Positions 1 through 8,623 of a stretch of DNA of 64,000 nt are shown here, one piece after another. The notes beneath the pieces were generated by a model, which searched no databases, was not told the origin of the DNA, and saw nothing but the letters and a program-made list of their open reading frames with translations. The stretch comes from Novosphingobium aerophilum (GTDB taxonomy: Bacteria; Pseudomonadota; Alphaproteobacteria; Sphingomonadales; Sphingomonadaceae). The translations under genes and the position numbers were made by a program. Each line of letters starts with the position of its first letter. Position 1 is the stretch's first letter. Where the stretch lies: NCBI RefSeq assembly GCF_014230305.1, contig NZ_JACLAU010000012.1, positions 1 to 64,000 on the forward strand, written 5' to 3'.

Positions 1-126
1 GAAATCGTCGCCTGGCCAAGGATGTCGAGGCAACCCTCAAATCCGCAGCAGCATTCCTCTACGCCGCCGCTGCCATGCTCATGATCCGCCGACTGGCACG
101 CTCAGCGTGAGTTTCGAAACCGACTC
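1..126 (+). mobile_element. IS5-family insertion sequence, right end only
   Basis: The window opens inside an insertion sequence. The plus strand encodes the C-terminal end of an IS5-family (IS427-like) transposase up to a TGA at 108-110, followed by about 16 bases that would carry the terminal inverted repeat. I place the element end near 126 (…CCGACTC), with TGA at 127-129 as a possible TNA-type target duplication; the other end is outside the window, so the duplication cannot be confirmed. The element lies directly against a broken peptidase-like reading frame on the opposite strand. The family call rests on the transposase tail; the exact end is inferred. Confidence 0.6.
3..110 (+). CDS. 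IS5-family transposase, C-terminal fragment (5' end outside window)
   Basis: Reading frame 3 is open from the window edge to TGA at 108-110 and gives 35 residues containing NRRLAKDVEATLKSAAAF and then LMIRRLAR. This Arg-rich tail, with RLAKD followed by an Ala-rich helix and a basic RR-L-R end, matches the conserved C-terminus of IS5/IS427 transposases as I know them. It has no start in the window. The DDE catalytic residues would lie upstream and cannot be checked, so activity of the element is unknown. Confidence 0.6.
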   Translation, partial: NRRLAKDVEATLKSAAAFLYAAAAMLMIRRLARSA

Positions 127-471
127 TGAGCCGATATAGTCATACTTCTCGATCCAGTTTGCGCCGGTGGTACCCGATCCATTGTAGTAAAACGGGTAGG
201 GTTTGAGCGGAATGTTGCAAACCGCTTTCCAGGCTTCTGCGGCGGCCACAAACGCTGCGGCTGCGCCATTCTTCGCCCATTCGGATCCCCCTAAGCCGTC
301 CACTCCGCTGGAGCCCGCGCGGCCCTGCAGGACATAGGTAATGCCCGTTGGAAACTGGCTAAGATTGTAGACAGCCGGGCCAAGCAGACCATCCAGAAAG
401 ACGTTACCAGTGCGTGGTGGCGCCACTGTTCCATACTCGATGGCCATGGTTTTGACCCCGTATTCCGGCAA
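127..471 (-). pseudogene. Matrixin/serralysin-like peptidase, N-terminal fragment cut by the IS
   Basis: The frame starts at 471 (or at ATG 447, giving MAIEYGTVAPPRTGN) and runs leftward; its homologous part stops at the insertion-sequence end near 126 and a stop then occurs inside the IS at 79. The segment TGNVFLDGLL, followed by GITYVLQG and a later AWKAVCNI block, resembles the N-terminal region of M10 (matrixin/serralysin) secreted proteases, where a 'TGN-x-x-ID-x-LL' start precedes an 'ITYSF'-type strand and a 'W-x-x-VANI' helix. The zinc motif HExxH would come later and is not in the window. The family assignment is moderate, and the rest of the gene may survive on the far side of the IS. 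Confidence 0.4.
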
Positions 472-992
472 TCAGGAAAGCAGACACGAGTCCGGCATGC
501 TTTACAAGTGATTTTCCTTACCCAACTCAGCCAAAACACCTGCTCAACTGTGGCCTTCAAATTCAATGAAATGGAAGAGTTTGGACTGGCTCAATCGATG
601 CCGATGGCGGCAAAGCCGGTGACACTTCAGACGCCGCACGATTTTGCCCGAATGAACCGGAGGGATACCATCAATCCCGTGGCTTTCGACCTTTTGGTGT
701 TTGCCTCCATTCGCCGGGCCACTGATCGAGCGGATGCAGAGGCAAGGCTGCGTCGACATTACGCGGTCAAGCAGACCCCCTCCGTCAGTCGCTGACGCGC
801 ATGCCATCTCCAGGTGGCTTCGCAGAATGAGAGGGATCTGGTCAGGATGCTTCCCGCATTCGCGCGGGCGCAAACGGGGAGCGGGCAGACGCCGCAGGCG
901 ACTGACGGAGGGATGATCTTCAGCCCGGCTCCTGAAACTCCACCCTTCCGGGAAAGTTGACCCAACCCAACAACCCGCTAGGGCCCGCTGCG
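472..992. other. Intergenic region upstream of mfd
   Basis: About 520 bases lie between the broken peptidase frame and the probable mfd start. I see no convincing gene: the 95-codon frame at 508-795 has no recognisable motif and no good ribosome-binding site, and it runs into the inverted repeat at 778-912. Base composition in 510-770 is visibly less GC-rich than in the flanking genes. The mfd promoter should lie in the right-hand part, but I could not identify a convincing -35/-10 pair. Confidence 0.5.
778..912. repeat. Inverted-repeat intergenic element (15-bp perfect outer arms)
   Basis: CCCTCCGTCAGTCGC at 778-792 is the exact reverse complement of GCGACTGACGGAGGG at 898-912. The pairing continues imperfectly inward for roughly 20 more bases (GCATGCCATCTCC against GGGAGCGGGCAGACGC). 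The whole element is 135 bases and non-coding. Its ends resemble arms of the elements at 51737-51895 and 60398-60898, which share the CCCTCC(GTCA) start and a GGGGAGG block. It looks like a palindromic intergenic repeat (MITE/REP-like) and could fold into RNA upstream of mfd. Confidence 0.6.
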
Positions 993-3900
993 ATGCCCGA
1001 CCTCTCCCGAATCCTGTCCGCCAGGACCCCGCTGACCCTCGCTTCGGTGGCGCGCGGGGCTCAGCCGCTGGTGCTGGCTGACCTGGCCCGCGCGGCCCAT
1101 GGGTCGGCCAGCGGCGGGCGCGCGGTGTTCGTGGCGGCAGACGAAGGGGCCATGCGCGGACTGGGCGAGGCCGCCGCCTTCTTTGCCCCCGACCTTGAGG
1201 TGATAGAGTTCCCGGCGTGGGATTGCCTGCCCTATGACCGCGCCAGCCCGGCCCTGTCGATCAGCGCGCGGCGGCTGGCGGCGCTGCACCGGCTGCAGCA
1301 ACCTGCCGGGGGGCCGCAGCTGCTGGTCACGACGATCAACGCCATGCTGCAGCGCGTGCTGACCCCGTTCCGCATCCGGGAATCGGTGCGCCTGCTCAAG
1401 CCCGGGATGGAGATTGGCCGCGAAAGCCTGATCGCGCTGCTCCAGCGGCAAGGCTATTCGCGCACCGATACCGTGGCCGATGCCGGCGAGTATGCGGTCC
1501 GCGGATCGCTGTTCGATATCTTCCCGTCCGGGCTGGAGGGGGGCCTGCGGCTCGATTTCTTCGGCGACGAGCTGGAAACGCTGCGGCTGTTCGATCCCAA
1601 CACCCAGCGTTCGACCGGCGAGGTGGCCGAGCACCTGCTGCTCCCGGCGAGCGAGGCCCTGCTCGACGAGGACAGCGTCAAGCGCTTCCGCACCCGTTAT
1701 CGCGAGTCCTTCGGCGCCAATGCCACGTCCGATCCGCTGTATCAGGCGGTGAGCGACGGGCGGCGGCTGGCCGGGATGGAACACTGGCTGCCGCTGTTCG
1801 AGGACCGGATGGCCACGCTGTTCGATCATCTGGGCCAGCACGACCTGGTCCTGATCGACAGCGCCGCGCTGGGCGCCGCCGATGAGCGGCTGGGCGACAT
1901 CGCCGATTACTTCACCAGCCGGTCGGAGACCACCGGCAAGGCCGCCGGCTCCTACCGCCCGCTGCCCAGCTCCGCGCTCTATCTGGGGCGCGAGGAGCTG
2001 GACCGGCAACTGGCCGGTTGGCCGATCCACCGCACCGACCTGTTCGCCCAGCCCGACAGTGCCGGCGCGATGGACTTCGCGTTCCGTTCGGGCCGCGACT
2101 TCGCGCCGGAGCGGGCGCGGGGCGACAACGTCTACGAAGCCGCCGCGACCTATCTGACCGGCCAGGCGAAACAGGGCCGCAAGGCGATCATCGCGGCCTA
2201 TACCCCGGGCAGCCGCGCCCGCCTGGCCTCCATCCTTGGCGAGGCTGCGCGCCCGGCCCCGGTGATCGCAGAAACCTGGCAGGAGGCGCTGGGCCTGGCC
2301 GCCAAGGGGGCCCCGGTCGCGCTGGTCCTGCCGCTGGAAACCGGCTTCGCCAACGACGAGCTCGACGTCGTCACCGAGCAGGACATCCTGGGCGACCGGC
2401 TGGTCCGCCGCAAGAAGCGCAAGAAAAGCGCCGACGCCTTCCTGGCCGAGCTGTCCGCCCTCACCCCGGGCGATCTGGTGGTCCACATGGAGCACGGGAT
2501 CGGCCGGTACGAGGGGTTGCAGTCGGTCCCGGTCGGCCAGAGCCCGCACGATTGCGTGATGCTGGTCTATGCCGGGGGGGACAAGCTCTACATCCCGGTC
2601 GAGAACCTGGAAGTGCTGTCGCGCTATGGCAGCGACAGCGACCTGGTCGCGCTCGACCGGCTGGGCGGGGAAGCCTGGCAGAAGCGCCGCGCCCGGCTGA
2701 AGGAGCGCATCCGCGAAATCGCGCACGAGCTGCTCAAGGTTGCCGCCGAACGCGCCTTGCGGCAGGCCCCGGCCCTGCTCCCCGACGAGCATTCCTATGG
2801 CCCCTTCGTCGATCGCTTCCCCTGGGAGGAGACCGAGGACCAGGACCGCGCGATCGAGGACGTGCTGGACGATCTCGGCTCGGGCAAGCCGATGGACCGG
2901 CTGGTCTGCGGCGACGTGGGCTTCGGCAAGACCGAAGTGGCGCTGCGCGCCGCCTTCGTCGCAGCCATGGCCGGGCACCAGGTGGTGGTGATCGCCCCGA
3001 CCACGCTGCTCGCCCGCCAGCACTACACCAATTTCAGGGAACGCTTCGCCGGCTTCCCGCTGGAGGTGGGCCGCTTGTCCCGCCTGGTCACCGACAAGGA
3101 GGCCAAGGCCACGCGCGAGGGGCTTGCCGAGGGTAAGGTGGACGTGGTCATCGGGACTCACGCCATCCTGTCAAAGAGCGTGAAGTTCAAGCGCCTTGGT
3201 CTTGTTATCGTTGACGAAGAACAGCGCTTTGGTGTGACCCACAAGGAACGGCTGAAGCAACTGCGCGCCGATGTCCACGTCCTCACCCTCACCGCCACGC
3301 CAATCCCCCGCACGCTGCAGATGGCGATGAGCGGCCTGCGCGAGCTGTCGACCATCCAGACCGCTCCGGTCGATCGTCTGGCGGTGCGCACCTATGTGAT
3401 GGAATGGGACGACATGGTGATGCGCGAGGCGCTGCTGCGCGAGCATCACCGCGGCGGGCAGAGCTTCATCGTCGTCCCGCGCATCGCCGACATGGCCGAG
3501 GTGGAGGAATGGCTCCACAAGACCGTGCCCGAGATCCGCTTCGTCACTGCGCACGGGCAGATGAGCCCGACCGAGGTGGAAGAGCGGATGAGCGCCTTCT
3601 ACGAAAAGAAGTACGAGGTGCTGCTGAGCACCACGATCGTCGAGAGCGGGCTCGATATCCCCAGCGCCAACACGATCATCATCCACCGCGCCGACCGCTT
3701 CGGCCTGGCTCAGCTTTACCAGCTCCGCGGCCGGGTCGGCCGGTCGAAGCTGCGCGCCTATGCCTATCTCACCACCCCGGCGGACACCCAATTGAGCGAG
3801 GTCGCGGAAAAGCGGCTGAAGGTGCTGGGCGATCTCGACAGCCTGGGCGCGGGCTTCCAGCTCGCCAGCCACGACTTGGACATCCGCGGCGCGGGCAACC

Positions 3901-4481
3901 TGCTGGGCGACGAGCAGTCCGGCCACATCCGCGAAGTCGGCTTCGAACTCTACCAGTCGATGCTTGAGGACGCGATCCTGGCGGCCAAGGCGGGCGAGAT
4001 GGGCCTGGCGCGCGAGCGCAACACGCTGAGCCCGCAGATCACGGTCGATGCCCCGATCATGATCCCCGAGGACTATGTGCCCGATCTTGCCGTGCGGATG
4101 GCCCTCTACCGCCGCCTCAACGATGCCGAGGACCAGCAGGAGATCGAAAGCCTGTCGGCCGAGATGATCGACCGCTTCGGCCCCCTGCCCGGCCCCACCG
4201 CGAACCTCATCCGCCTGATCGAGATCAAGCGCCAGGCGATCGATGCCAACATCGCCAAGATCGACGTCGGCGCGAAGGGCACGCTGGTGACCTTCCACAA
4301 CGACAGCTTCCCCGATCCGATGGGGCTGATCGCCTATGCCCAGCGGCTGGAAGGCACGGTCAAGCTGCGTCCGGACAACAAGCTGGTGGTGACCCGCGTC
4401 TGGGGTGACCCGAAGGCCCGGCTGCACGGCCTGTTCCAGTTGACCAAGGGGCTGTCCAAGATCGCGCGCAAGGCGCGGTGA
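993..4481 (+). CDS. mfd: Transcription-repair coupling factor Mfd
   Basis: Mfd removes RNA polymerase stalled at DNA damage and recruits UvrA for strand-specific excision repair; it acts in the cytoplasm on DNA. The product is 1162 residues from ATG 993, close to the family norm of about 1150. I prefer this start over the in-frame TTG at 957 because MPDLSRIL fits family N-termini. Visible parts are the UvrB-homologous N-terminal module, a CarD-like RNA-polymerase-interaction segment (DLVVHMEHGIGRYEGL, near residue 500), a helicase motor with Walker A GDVGFGKTEVAL (about 640), DEEQ motif II (about 740) and motif III TATPIPRT, a helicase C domain with GLDIPSANTII and QLRGRVGR, and a C-terminal TRCF domain. 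It stands alone in its orientation. uvrC, also in this repair pathway, lies about 4 kb further on but is not part of the same operon. Confidence 0.97.
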   Translation: MPDLSRILSARTPLTLASVARGAQPLVLADLARAAHGSASGGRAVFVAADEGAMRGLGEAAAFFAPDLEVIEFPAWDCLPYDRASPALSISARRLAALHRLQQPAGGPQLLVTTINAMLQRVLTPFRIRESVRLLKPGMEIGRESLIALLQRQGYSRTDTVADAGEYAVRGSLFDIFPSGLEGGLRLDFFGDELETLRLFDPNTQRSTGEVAEHLLLPASEALLDEDSVKRFRTRYRESFGANATSDPLYQAVSDGRRLAGMEHWLPLFEDRMATLFDHLGQHDLVLIDSAALGAADERLGDIADYFTSRSETTGKAAGSYRPLPSSALYLGREELDRQLAGWPIHRTDLFAQPDSAGAMDFAFRSGRDFAPERARGDNVYEAAATYLTGQAKQGRKAIIAAYTPGSRARLASILGEAARPAPVIAETWQEALGLAAKGAPVALVLPLETGFANDELDVVTEQDILGDRLVRRKKRKKSADAFLAELSALTPGDLVVHMEHGIGRYEGLQSVPVGQSPHDCVMLVYAGGDKLYIPVENLEVLSRYGSDSDLVALDRLGGEAWQKRRARLKERIREIAHELLKVAAERALRQAPALLPDEHSYGPFVDRFPWEETEDQDRAIEDVLDDLGSGKPMDRLVCGDVGFGKTEVALRAAFVAAMAGHQVVVIAPTTLLARQHYTNFRERFAGFPLEVGRLSRLVTDKEAKATREGLAEGKVDVVIGTHAILSKSVKFKRLGLVIVDEEQRFGVTHKERLKQLRADVHVLTLTATPIPRTLQMAMSGLRELSTIQTAPVDRLAVRTYVMEWDDMVMREALLREHHRGGQSFIVVPRIADMAEVEEWLHKTVPEIRFVTAHGQMSPTEVEERMSAFYEKKYEVLLSTTIVESGLDIPSANTIIIHRADRFGLAQLYQLRGRVGRSKLRAYAYLTTPADTQLSEVAEKRLKVLGDLDSLGAGFQLASHDLDIRGAGNLLGDEQSGHIREVGFELYQSMLEDAILAAKAGEMGLARERNTLSPQITVDAPIMIPEDYVPDLAVRMALYRRLNDAEDQQEIESLSAEMIDRFGPLPGPTANLIRLIEIKRQAIDANIAKIDVGAKGTLVTFHNDSFPDPMGLIAYAQRLEGTVKLRPDNKLVVTRVWGDPKARLHGLFQLTKGLSKIARKAR

Positions 4482-4787
4482 GATCGCCTGTTCCGGCGGA
4501 GACCGCCATTGTAATCATTTCGGAAAGATGCCGATGCTATGGGCAGCGAGGCCAAAAACGGAAGAAGCAGCGGGCGGACCGAAACCTTTTGCTCGAAATC
4601 GAGTATAGCAAGACCAATTTAGCCAGCCACGCGGCGGGAATGACCTTGAGGACGGCACGGATGTCCGCAAAACCGCTTGTGAGACCAAGCTATCCGTTTG
4701 ACGCACAAAGACATAGATGTTCAATGACCTTGCTGAACTCCGGTCCACATGGCCGTAGGCAGGCGAAACAGGAAAGCCTCTCTATTC
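4482..4787. other. Intergenic region between mfd and the polysaccharide genes
   Basis: This 306-base stretch is less GC-rich than the flanking genes (for example around 4500-4700). The 125-codon frame at 4478-4855 that spans it has low-complexity composition, overlaps both neighbours, and shows no recognisable motif, so I do not call it. The region probably carries the promoter for the three-gene polysaccharide cluster, but no specific element stands out. Confidence 0.5.
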
Positions 4788-5993
4788 ATGCCAGTCGAGA
4801 ATGCCGGGCGCGCCTATCAAGACATAACCATCGGGCTCCTTTGGCACACCCTTGATTCGGGTAATCAGGGGGTCAACGCCCTCACGGTCAGCAACATGGC
4901 GATTGCGACGGCGGCGGCTCGGGATCTCGGCCTAAATCCCCGGTTCATCCTGTTCGCGCCAGGTCGGGCCGGCGATGCCGCGACGACCCCTGACGGGCAC
5001 CGCATCGTCCGCATCAACCGCGCCACGGTCCTGACCTCAACCGCTTACTGGAAGGCTCTGGGCGAACTTGACTGCATGCTCGATATCTCGGCTGGCGACA
5101 GCTATGCCGAAATCTACGGGGGCAAGCGCTTCTTCTGGATGTGGCTCACGAAGCGACTGGCACTGCAGCGCCGCATCCCGACCGTCCTCTCTCCACAGAC
5201 AATCGGGCCGTTCCATTCGCAGCCGTACATCCGGCTCGCCGCCGGGGTGATGAACGATGCCGAGCTGACCGTGGCGCGCGATCCGATGTCGCTCGCTGCG
5301 ATCAAGGCCATCGCCCCGCAGGCGAAAGCCCTGCTCGCGGCTGACGTTGCCTTCCGGCTGCCCTACACCCCCCGCCCTCGCGCCACTGATGGCAAGATCC
5401 ATGTCGGCGTCAATGTTTCCGGTCTTTTGTGGCACCAGAGCCTTTCTGGCGGCAACGCGTATCGCCTCCCTTACGACTACGCCACGGTGATGCGCGCGCT
5501 GCTTGACGCGCTGGTCGCCCGGCCCGACATCCAGGTCCACCTGATCACCCACGTGGTCGACCGCAGTCTGCCGCACGATTCCGATGGGGTGATCGCAGAC
5601 GAACTCGCCCGGAACTATCCCGGAGCGATCCGGTTGGCAGACTTCGCCGGCCCGTCGGAGGCAAAATCATACATTTCCGGCCTCGACCTGCTGATCGCGG
5701 CACGGATGCACGCCTGCATCGCCGCGTTCTCAAGCGGCGTGCCTGTCTTGCCGGTCGCCTACAGCCGCAAGTTCATCGGGCTGTTCGGGGAACTGCTGGG
5801 CTATACACATACCCTGCCGCACACCGGCATATCGCAGCCCGACGCTATCCGCTTCCTGCTCGACCGGATCGACCAGCGTCCGGCCATGGCGGCCGAAATC
5901 GCGGCCGGCAACGCCCGGGTCGCAGCTTTGCTCGATGGCTACGTGGCGGCATTGCAACGGATCTTCACCGCGGCCATCGGGCGGCGTGCCTGA
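4788..5993 (+). CDS. Polysaccharide pyruvyl transferase family protein
   Basis: Proteins of this family (PF04230) transfer pyruvate from phosphoenolpyruvate to sugars of exopolysaccharides, or act in related cell-surface glycan modification; the exact acceptor cannot be told. The product is 401 residues from ATG 4788 (ATG 4749 would add 13 residues; AGGAAAG lies before 4788). Visible family hallmarks are the N-terminal HTLDSGNQGVNALTVSN loop, the central VLSPQTIGPF segment followed by VARDPMS, and the C-terminal LIAARMHACIAAFSSGVPVLP block with the conserved RxHxxI-type motif. It begins a co-directional run with two glycosyltransferases; the next gene starts 7 bases after its stop, which suggests one operon. 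Confidence 0.85.
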   Translation: MPVENAGRAYQDITIGLLWHTLDSGNQGVNALTVSNMAIATAAARDLGLNPRFILFAPGRAGDAATTPDGHRIVRINRATVLTSTAYWKALGELDCMLDISAGDSYAEIYGGKRFFWMWLTKRLALQRRIPTVLSPQTIGPFHSQPYIRLAAGVMNDAELTVARDPMSLAAIKAIAPQAKALLAADVAFRLPYTPRPRATDGKIHVGVNVSGLLWHQSLSGGNAYRLPYDYATVMRALLDALVARPDIQVHLITHVVDRSLPHDSDGVIADELARNYPGAIRLADFAGPSEAKSYISGLDLLIAARMHACIAAFSSGVPVLPVAYSRKFIGLFGELLGYTHTLPHTGISQPDAIRFLLDRIDQRPAMAAEIAAGNARVAALLDGYVAALQRIFTAAIGRRA

Positions 5994-6000
5994 CATCGCC

Positions 6001-7101
6001 ATGACCGCTAGCCCCAACCCCAGCCCCGGCCTCGGCGTGGTGATCGTCAGCTACAATTCGAGCGACGTCATCCTGGAATGCCTCGATAGCCTAGCCGCCG
6101 CCGGGGACAGCGTCAGCCGCATCGTGGTGGTCGACAACCAGTCATCGGACCAGACAGTGGCACTGATCCGCGCCTGGGCGAACGGAACGCAGGACTACCC
6201 GCAACCGGCCGAATCCCCGCTCGCCCGCTACGCCGCGCCGACCAAGCCTGTCCCCCTGGTCGAGATCGCGCCGGGCGAGCTCCCCGCAGCATCGGCTCGG
6301 CTCACGGTGATCCGCTCGCCTGTGAACCGCGGCTTCGCCGGTGGTGTAAACCTCGGACTCAATGAGCTGCGCCGTGATCCGGCGATCGACCTGTTCTGGG
6401 TGCTGAATCCGGACTGCGTGGTCCCGCCCGAAACCCCAAGGGCGATCCTGACGGCCGGTACTGATCCGGACTTCGCGCTGATGGGCGGCCGAACCATCCA
6501 TTACGAACAGCCCGAAAGCATCCAGAGCGATGGCGGGCGGGTCAGCCGGCTGACCGGCCGGTGCCACTCGCTCAATGCCGGGGCCCGGCCCGGCGAAACA
6601 GCCATGCCCACCGCGGACGTGCTCGATTTCATCAGCGGCGCGAGCATGATCGCCTCACGGCGCATGCTCGAAGAGGTCGGGCTTATGGCGGAAGAGTATT
6701 TCCTTTATTACGAGGAGGTCGACTGGGCACGTCGGCGGGGCCCGCTGCCGCTACGGGTTGCCCCCGAGGTGGTGGTCTATCACCGCGGCGGAACCGCGAT
6801 CGGATCTGGCTCAATCTCCCGCCGCGCATCGCCCTTCGCCAACTACTTCAACTACCGCAACCGCCAATGGTTCGTCCGCCGCTTCATGCCGGACCGGATG
6901 CCGCTGACATGGGGGCTTGGCCTGATGAAGGCGTTGCAACTCCTGCTCCGCGGGGCACCTGCCGAGGCATGGGCGATCATCGCGGGAACTTTCGGCCTCG
7001 GCCCGCCACGCGCAATACGGGCCCGGGTGTCGGATCCCGCCACCGCCGGCCTGGCCTTTTCACTCCCCCGTCCGGGCCCGGGAAAGCCTCCCAAGAGCTA
7101 G
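6001..7101 (+). CDS. Glycosyltransferase family 2 (rhamnosyltransferase-like)
   Basis: A cytoplasmic-face GT-A enzyme expected to add a sugar to a surface polysaccharide from a nucleotide-sugar donor. The product is 366 residues from ATG 6001, which I chose because the longer frame (5935) would overlap the previous gene. Evidence is the N-terminal GVVIVSYNSSDVILECL nucleotide-binding strand, VVVDNQSSD, then SPVNRGFAGGVNLGL, the metal-binding region LNPDCVVPP (the D-x-D equivalent), and FLYYEEVDWARR near residue 240, a combination typical of the WbbL-like rhamnosyltransferase subfamily. Donor and acceptor are unknown. It is closely coupled to the upstream pyruvyl-transferase gene. Confidence 0.85.
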   Translation: MTASPNPSPGLGVVIVSYNSSDVILECLDSLAAAGDSVSRIVVVDNQSSDQTVALIRAWANGTQDYPQPAESPLARYAAPTKPVPLVEIAPGELPAASARLTVIRSPVNRGFAGGVNLGLNELRRDPAIDLFWVLNPDCVVPPETPRAILTAGTDPDFALMGGRTIHYEQPESIQSDGGRVSRLTGRCHSLNAGARPGETAMPTADVLDFISGASMIASRRMLEEVGLMAEEYFLYYEEVDWARRRGPLPLRVAPEVVVYHRGGTAIGSGSISRRASPFANYFNYRNRQWFVRRFMPDRMPLTWGLGLMKALQLLLRGAPAEAWAIIAGTFGLGPPRAIRARVSDPATAGLAFSLPRPGPGKPPKS

Positions 7102-7155
7102 CCGACACGCCGTGCAGGTGATCTGCACATCGGAATTTGTAGCAAGAGCGCCGCG

Positions 7156-8028
7156 ATGATATCGACCTCGGTAATTGTACCACACTACAATGATTTGCAG
7201 GGTCTCGAACGCTGCCTCGCGGCGCTCGATCGGCAGACCGTGCCGCGGTCCGAATTCGAGATCATCGTTGCCGACAACAATTCCCCGCAGGGTCTGGCCG
7301 CCGTCGAGGCCGTCGTGGGCGGCCGGGCGCGCGTGGTGCTGGCGCCCGAGCGTGGCGCCGGCCCGGCACGCAACCGCGGCGTCCTGGCCTCATCCTGCGA
7401 ACGCCTGGCCTTCATCGATTCGGACTGCGTTGCCGAGCCGCAGTGGCTGGCCAGCGGATTGGCCGGGCTTGCGTCGTTCGATTTCTGCGGAGGCCCGGTG
7501 CGGGTCCTGATCGATCACGACGGACCTCTCTCGGCAGCCGAGGCATTCGAGGTGGTCTTCGCCTTCGACAACGAAAGTTACATCCACAAGAAGGGCTTCA
7601 CCGGCTCGGGTAACCTGTTCACCTTCAGGCGCGTGTTCGACGATGTCGGCGGCTTTGGCGTTGGCCTGTCGGAGGATCTCGACTGGTCCCACCGCGCACG
7701 GGCCAAGGGTTACCGCCTGGGCTACGTGGCCGACGCCGCGATCGGCCATCCGGCCCGCACGACCTGGCCCCAGTTGCGCGCCAAGTGGCTGCGCATCCAG
7801 GTTGAGACATTCGGACTGCGGCAGCCGAACCTGGCCAACCGGCTGCGCTGGCTCGCCCGGACCTGGGCACTGCCGCTGTCGATCCTGGCTCACACCCCCA
7901 AGGTGCTGACCTGCCCCCGCCTGACCACAACCAAGGATAGACTGGCCGCAATCCGCGGGCTAACCCTCGTTCGGCTGTGGCGCTTCTGGGATGGCCATCG
8001 ACTGATGTTCGGCGTCAAACGCGGTTAG
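7156..8028 (+). CDS. Glycosyltransferase family 2
   Basis: A second GT2 enzyme, 290 residues, 54 bases after the preceding one and in the same direction. The N-terminus TSVIVPHYNDLQGLERCL and the EIIVADNNSP strand mark the GT-A fold. RGAGPARNRGV followed by AFIDSDC supplies the nucleotide-sugar and metal-binding acidic residues, and GLSEDLDWSHRARAKGY is the expected ED-x-D(W) catalytic-base block. The C-terminal part is basic and hydrophobic, as in membrane-associated transferases. Its sugar is unknown. Directly after its stop lies a decayed cupin-like remnant, so the right edge of this gene cluster appears rearranged. Confidence 0.82.
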   Translation: MISTSVIVPHYNDLQGLERCLAALDRQTVPRSEFEIIVADNNSPQGLAAVEAVVGGRARVVLAPERGAGPARNRGVLASSCERLAFIDSDCVAEPQWLASGLAGLASFDFCGGPVRVLIDHDGPLSAAEAFEVVFAFDNESYIHKKGFTGSGNLFTFRRVFDDVGGFGVGLSEDLDWSHRARAKGYRLGYVADAAIGHPARTTWPQLRAKWLRIQVETFGLRQPNLANRLRWLARTWALPLSILAHTPKVLTCPRLTTTKDRLAAIRGLTLVRLWRFWDGHRLMFGVKRG

Positions 8029-8049
8029 TTTCACCCCGTAAGTCCCGTC

Positions 8050-8256
8050 TCGCGCCGGAAGAAGGCAGGATCGCATTTGCCCTCGCACCCGGCGACATGC
8101 TGATCGTGCCGGTGATGGCACCACATTTCGTGCGCAACTGGCCGAAGCCCTCGGTCTCGCTATCGATGACCTAGCGATCGCACTGGTCCTTCGCCGAAGC
8201 CGATGCCCGCGCCTTCAACGGCGTCCTGCGCCGCTGGGGCCTCAGCCCCGCACGCC
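8050..8256 (+). pseudogene. Remnant of a cupin-like (JmjC-type) domain gene
   Basis: One reading frame shows FALAPGDMLIVPVMAPHFV, then KPSVSLSM, a TAG at 8172-8174, and continues in the same frame as WSFAEADARAFNGVLRR. This order (GDM-x-x-VP-x-x-APH-F-V, then SLS-x-T-W-R, then an EADARAFN helix) matches the C-terminal part of cupin-like proteins as I know them from sphingomonads. There a Trp would be expected where the TAG stands (TGG to TAG). No start or upstream half remains; the preceding glycosyltransferase occupies its place. I read it as a 5'-deleted, nonsense-mutated leftover. Confidence 0.5.
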
Positions 8257-8291
8257 AGGCGCGCGCCGACTGTTCCGCTTCAGCGGGGGCG

Positions 8292-8537
8292 CTAGTCATC
8301 GTCGTCGACCAGGTCCTCGATCGACTCGTCATCGTCTTCGGCATCGATGTACTCGAGCGGGTTGAGGCCCAGCTCGGCAGCCACCTCAAGCGCGGTGCCG
8401 ATCACCACGAGCTCCCCGTCGGTATCCAGTTCGATGATGGTTGTCCCCTCCTCGCGGCCGGGCGCGAGGCGGACCACCTCGTCGCTGTCGACTTCGATGT
8501 CCTGCTCGTCGGGGGTTTCGAACGTTGCTTTGCCCAT
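8292..8537 (-). CDS. Small acidic protein of unknown function
   Basis: An 81-residue protein starting at ATG 8537 and ending in a strongly acidic tail (AEDDDESIEDLVDDDD). The middle (TTIIELDTDGELVVIGTALEV) is predicted mainly beta, and its pattern loosely recalls small FlbD-like proteins, but I do not recognise the family with confidence. Codon use is as GC-rich as in the neighbours, which supports a real gene. It lies downstream of uvrC on the same strand, 86 bases from the uvrC stop, and could be co-transcribed. No signal peptide or membrane segment is visible. Confidence 0.6.
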   Translation of the reverse strand: MGKATFETPDEQDIEVDSDEVVRLAPGREEGTTIIELDTDGELVVIGTALEVAAELGLNPLEYIDAEDDDESIEDLVDDDD

Positions 8538-8623
8538 GATGGTGTCCTTCGCTGCAAGCCCCGCCGGAACCGCCCGCGCGGGCTGAGGGTTCCCGGGTTG
8601 CGACGAAGTGACGGCCCGGGCGA

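Noticed and set aside
508..795. 95-codon plus-strand frame upstream of mfd
   Set aside because: No motif, no ribosome-binding site, and it ends inside an inverted-repeat element.
978..3161. Long minus-strand open frame of 727 codons opposite mfd
   Set aside because: Product is repetitive in Gly, Arg, Gln, Ala, and has no motifs; it is a by-product of GC-rich codon use in mfd.
4478..4855. 125-codon frame between mfd and the pyruvyl-transferase gene
   Set aside because: Overlaps both genes and has low-complexity, Arg-rich composition.
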